Shown in pieces: positions 7,272 through 9,465 of a stretch of 9,465 nt of DNA; within the stretch, counting starts at the first letter, position 1, and each line of letters begins with the position of its first letter. Location of the stretch: positions 1 through 9,465 of the forward strand of contig JAFUXX010000295.1 in assembly GCA_017476965.1 (NCBI GenBank). The letters run 5' to 3'. The notes under the pieces are model-generated. The model had not been told where the DNA came from. It was given only the letters and a program-made list of their open reading frames with translations, and searched no databases. This DNA is from Kiritimatiellia bacterium (GTDB lineage Bacteria > Verrucomicrobiota > Kiritimatiellia > RFP12 > UBA3636). The position numbers and the translations under genes are program-made.

Positions 7272-9465
7272 TCATTCCTTCACCCCGAAGTAGACAAACT
7301 GGGCCTTGTAGCCGACGGAACCGCCGTTTGCGTGGAGGGTGACGGCCTCGCCCTTGCGCACCGGGACGGTCCAGACCGCGGTGCGCGGGCCGCCGCTGCC
7401 GAGCGCGCCCATGGGGGTCACGGTGGTGCCGCCGACCGTGAGGCCGACCTGGCGCGACGAGGCGTCGCCCGCCTCCGCGCGCACCTGCACGAAGCCGTCG
7501 TATTTCGCCGTCCACGATTTGGTGCCGCCGGAGAGCGAACCGGAATCCTCGCCTTCGCCGCCGCCGATGGTCTTGTTGGAGAGGTTCGCCATCTGCGAGC
7601 CGCCGTCCTTCGAGATGGAGCCGAGGAGCCGCAGGGCGCCGCCGCGCACGTTCACGTCGTCGAGCGTGATGTCGCGGAAGCCCGCGAGCGAGCCGGCGCC
7701 GAACGCCTCCCCGCCGACGGCGAGGCCGGTCGTGACGAGGCTGTCCGCAAGCGCCGTGGTGACGCGGATTTCGTCGCCGGGCAGATACACGTCGCTTTCG
7801 TCCGTCGCGATCGCCGATGCGCTCGACGCGACGAGCGCGTAGGGCGAGGTCGCCACGATCATGCGGGGATCGCCGGGAATCCCGTCGATCCGGACCTCCG
7901 TGACGTTGTGGGTGTAGAGGTCGCTGCCGTCCACCTCGACGGCGGTGCCGAAGACGGCGTCGCGGTTCGTCTTCACCTCGAGCGGAACGCCCTCGGCGGC
8001 CGTCCCGTCGTCGTAGACCACCGTCGCGGTCGCCTGGACCGTCGCGTCGGCGAGGCCCCACGCGACGCCTTCGACGTTCACGACGGGCGGCTGCGCGCCG
8101 GTCGCGATGCGGATCGCGCCGCGCACGGGGGCCATGCGCGCCCCGTGGAGCTGGTCGATGCCGATCGGCATCGTCGCAAGGTCGGCGCTGTCGCCGTAGA
8201 GCAGCTCCGTCACGCCGTTCGTGACGATGGCGATGTTGTCGAGCCGGTAGTCGTAGCGGACGAGCGCCGCGTCGCGGTTGCCGCTCGCCGAGGACTGCAC
8301 CGGCTCGTACCAGATCTGGCGCACGCCGAGGAGGTCGTCCGCCTGCGGCGGGTTGAGGATCTCGGCCTGCGCCTGCGTCCCGAGCGACGAGCAGACGGAA
8401 TGCGCCGCGCCGGCCGCCACGGCCGCGCCGCCCGCGGGCTTCGCGACGAGCGTGTTGAGGAACCACGTCTCGACGCCGGGGGCGCTCACGAGCGCCCCGG
8501 CGCCGCTTGGCACGAGCGTGCAGTGGATGAAGACGAGCGGGGCCCTGGCGGAGTGGACCGCGCTGCCGTCCGCCGCCTTGTTGCGCGAGAAGGTGCAGTT
8601 GACGAACGCGGCGTAGGCCGAGGTGTCCGCCAGCGCGACGGCGCCGCCCGCCCCCTCCGCCTCGTTGTCCGCGAACGTGCAGTTGAGCGCCGCGAGCGTC
8701 GCGTCGCGGCCGCCCTGGATCGCGCCCTTGTTGCCGATGAAGGAGCAGTCCTCGACCGTCAGCCCGCCGCTGTGCGCGACCGCCGGTTTCGGGCAGCCCC
8801 TGAAGTTGAGGCACCGCAGGCTCGCGTCGGAGCCGGAGAGCTGCAGCGCGCCGAAGGCGCCGCCCGCCGTGATCGTCACGCCCCGGCCGTCGTTGAAGCC
8901 GTCGATCTCGATCGGCGAGGTGCCGGCGTCCGCCGCGATGGCGCTGCCGAGCGTGATGACGTTCTTGCCGTCCTCCGCCGGAAGGTCGAACTCGACGCGG
9001 CGCACGCCGCTCGTACCCGTGAGCGCGGCGTCGGCGCACAGCGCGCGCATCGCGTCGCGCAGCGTGATCCTGCCCTGGCCGAGATTTTCGCCGTCCTCGT
9101 TCGTGTTGACGACGAGCATCGTGGGGGCGACCTCCCAGTGCGCGTAGAGGCTCGCCGAGTTTTCGACGCTCTCCCAGACCGGCGAGGACGCCGCGCCGTC
9201 GGGGCCGTAGATGCAGGTCCCGCCCGTTTCCGCCGTGAAGTAGCCGAGGAAGCGGTAGCCGTTGCGCGTCACGTCCGGCGCGCCCGGCATCGGGAGCATC
9301 AGCGACGCCGAGGCCGTGCCGACCTCGGCCCCTTCGGAGAAGAAGTGGAGTATCGTCGTGTAGAGCGCGGACGTCACCGGCGCAAGCGGCGTGTTGCTCG
9401 CGCGGCGCGGGGTCGACGTGAACTGGACGGACGGGCCGATCACGAGCGTGCCGTTGTCGCCGCGC
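7272..9465 (-). CDS. Surface protein with InlB-type repeat, Pmp-like beta-helix and fibre-like C-terminus (5' end missing)
   Basis: The frame is open to the right edge and stops with TGA at 7274-7272, giving 730 visible residues; the true start lies outside. A GTG at 9443 is internal and should not be taken as the start. Numbering from the edge: 49-111 is a good InlB-type repeat (VTRNGYRFLGYFTAETGGT, then ASLYAHW). Residues 119-452 form a right-handed parallel beta-helix that opens VVNTNEDGENLGQGRITLRDA (a CSLREA-like cap), has CSFIGN, CTFADN...GGAV and CTFSRN turns like chlamydial polymorphic membrane proteins, and closes IDQLHGARMAPVRG, similar to choice-of-anchor Q. Residues 462-552 are the tail-fibre-like entry module (TVVYDDG, then DPRMIVATSPYALVA), followed by a stalk and a terminal beta domain (650-730). 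No outer-membrane beta-barrel is present, so it is not a classical autotransporter. It is the first visible gene of the operon and probably an adhesin or structural fibre. Confidence 0.9.
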   Translation of the reverse strand, partial: RGDNGTLVIGPSVQFTSTPRRASNTPLAPVTSALYTTILHFFSEGAEVGTASASLMLPMPGAPDVTRNGYRFLGYFTAETGGTCIYGPDGAASSPVWESVENSASLYAHWEVAPTMLVVNTNEDGENLGQGRITLRDAMRALCADAALTGTSGVRRVEFDLPAEDGKNVITLGSAIAADAGTSPIEIDGFNDGRGVTITAGGAFGALQLSGSDASLRCLNFRGCPKPAVAHSGGLTVEDCSFIGNKGAIQGGRDATLAALNCTFADNEAEGAGGAVALADTSAYAAFVNCTFSRNKAADGSAVHSARAPLVFIHCTLVPSGAGALVSAPGVETWFLNTLVAKPAGGAAVAAGAAHSVCSSLGTQAQAEILNPPQADDLLGVRQIWYEPVQSSASGNRDAALVRYDYRLDNIAIVTNGVTELLYGDSADLATMPIGIDQLHGARMAPVRGAIRIATGAQPPVVNVEGVAWGLADATVQATATVVYDDGTAAEGVPLEVKTNRDAVFGTAVEVDGSDLYTHNVTEVRIDGIPGDPRMIVATSPYALVASSASAIATDESDVYLPGDEIRVTTALADSLVTTGLAVGGEAFGAGSLAGFRDITLDDVNVRGGALRLLGSISKDGGSQMANLSNKTIGGGEGEDSGSLSGGTKSWTAKYDGFVQVRAEAGDASSRQVGLTVGGTTVTPMGALGSGGPRTAVWTVPVRKGEAVTLHANGGSVGYKAQFVYFGVKE
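7275..8081 (-). other. Fibre-like C-terminal module, copy 1
   Basis: Visible residues 462-730 begin with VEGVAWGLADATVQ, TVVYDDG and DPRMIVATSPYALVASSA. They continue through a stalk (ADSLVTTGLAVGG, then DITLDDVNVRGGALRLLGS) and end in a beta domain (KSWTAKYDGFVQVRAEAG, TVPVRKGEAVTL, QFVYFGVKE). The arrangement parallels residues 266-510 of the next gene, though identity is low by eye. A Gly/Ser linker (GGGEGEDSGSLSGG) precedes the end domain. Confidence 0.6.
8109..9110 (-). other. Right-handed beta-helix with Pmp-like FxxN / GGAV turns
   Basis: Visible residues 119-452 contain regularly spaced coils: LRCLNFRGC, VEDCSFIGNKGAIQGG, LNCTFADNEAEGAGGAV, VNCTFSRNKAADGSAV and IHCTLVPSGAGALV, each about 22-28 residues apart. 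The Cys before each aromatic turn would stack in the helix core. The opening TNEDG...ITLRDAMRA is the usual N-terminal cap of CSLREA-type helices, and IDQLHGARMAPVRG the usual C-terminal end of choice-of-anchor Q regions. Confidence 0.8.
9132..9320 (-). other. InlB-type (Listeria-Bacteroides) repeat
   Basis: Visible residues 49-111 of the partial gene contain PGAPDVTRNGYRFLGYFTAE, TGGTCIYG and NSASLYAHWE. These follow the full pattern 'lP.p.R.GYtF.GWyt..gGt......d.tLYAhW'. This copy is well preserved, unlike the one in the downstream gene. Confidence 0.8.

Noticed and set aside
7255..9039. Long 5' extension of the 510-residue frame to give a 1105-residue protein
   Set aside because: Upstream of 7275 this frame reads Arg/Gly-rich nonsense across the coding region of the beta-helix protein in another frame. 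The real gene starts at the signal peptide at 7254.
9441..9443. GTG as the start of the beta-helix protein
   Set aside because: The frame stays open to the right edge, there is no RBS or signal peptide, and a beta-rich surface segment precedes the InlB-type repeat, so the start is outside the window.
9456..9464. RGD tripeptide at the first visible residues, as an integrin-binding site
   Set aside because: A single tripeptide at the window edge in an Arg/Gly/Asp-rich proteome is expected by chance.

Overview
The window is GC-rich throughout (hand counts of single 60-base lines give about 68% at 6001-6060 and 83% at 8401-8460). It is filled by three large genes, all on the minus strand and read from the right edge to the left. 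Every gene product that can be judged looks exported. The mix of InlB-type (Listeria-Bacteroides) repeats, a Pmp-like beta-helix, tail-fibre-like modules and a giant LamG-type protein suggests a PVC-group bacterium, most likely Verrucomicrobiota/Kiritimatiellota or Lentisphaerota. No rRNA, tRNA or housekeeping marker is present, so this assignment is an inference.

Layout in transcription order: (1) 9465-7272, the C-terminal 730 residues of a surface protein. It carries an InlB-type repeat, a right-handed beta-helix with FxxN/GGA(V) repeats, then a fibre-like C-terminal region; its start lies beyond the right edge. (2) 7254-5722, a complete 510-residue secreted protein. It has a signal peptide, a domain that strongly resembles the glycan-binding F-box-associated (FBA/Fbs) beta-sandwich, a degenerate InlB-type repeat, and the same fibre-like C-terminal region as gene 1. 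(3) 5665-2, the first 1888 residues of a giant exported protein that runs off the left edge.

The gaps are 17 and 56 bases. No terminator is visible, each complete start has a good Shine-Dalgarno sequence, and genes 1 and 2 share a modular C-terminal half. I read this as one operon for a cell-surface or secreted apparatus: two fibre-like proteins with different N-terminal 'heads' (beta-helix versus FBA-like lectin) and one giant partner. The joint function is inferred, not shown.

Three things stand out: the FBA-like domain in a bacterial secreted protein; the sharp GC drop over exactly that half of gene 2 (about 45% in sampled lines), which suggests head-domain exchange onto a conserved fibre base; and four contiguous 10-base repeats directly upstream of the giant gene. 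There is no intergenic stretch over 300 bases. The very long plus-strand open frames opposite the genes are GC-driven shadows.
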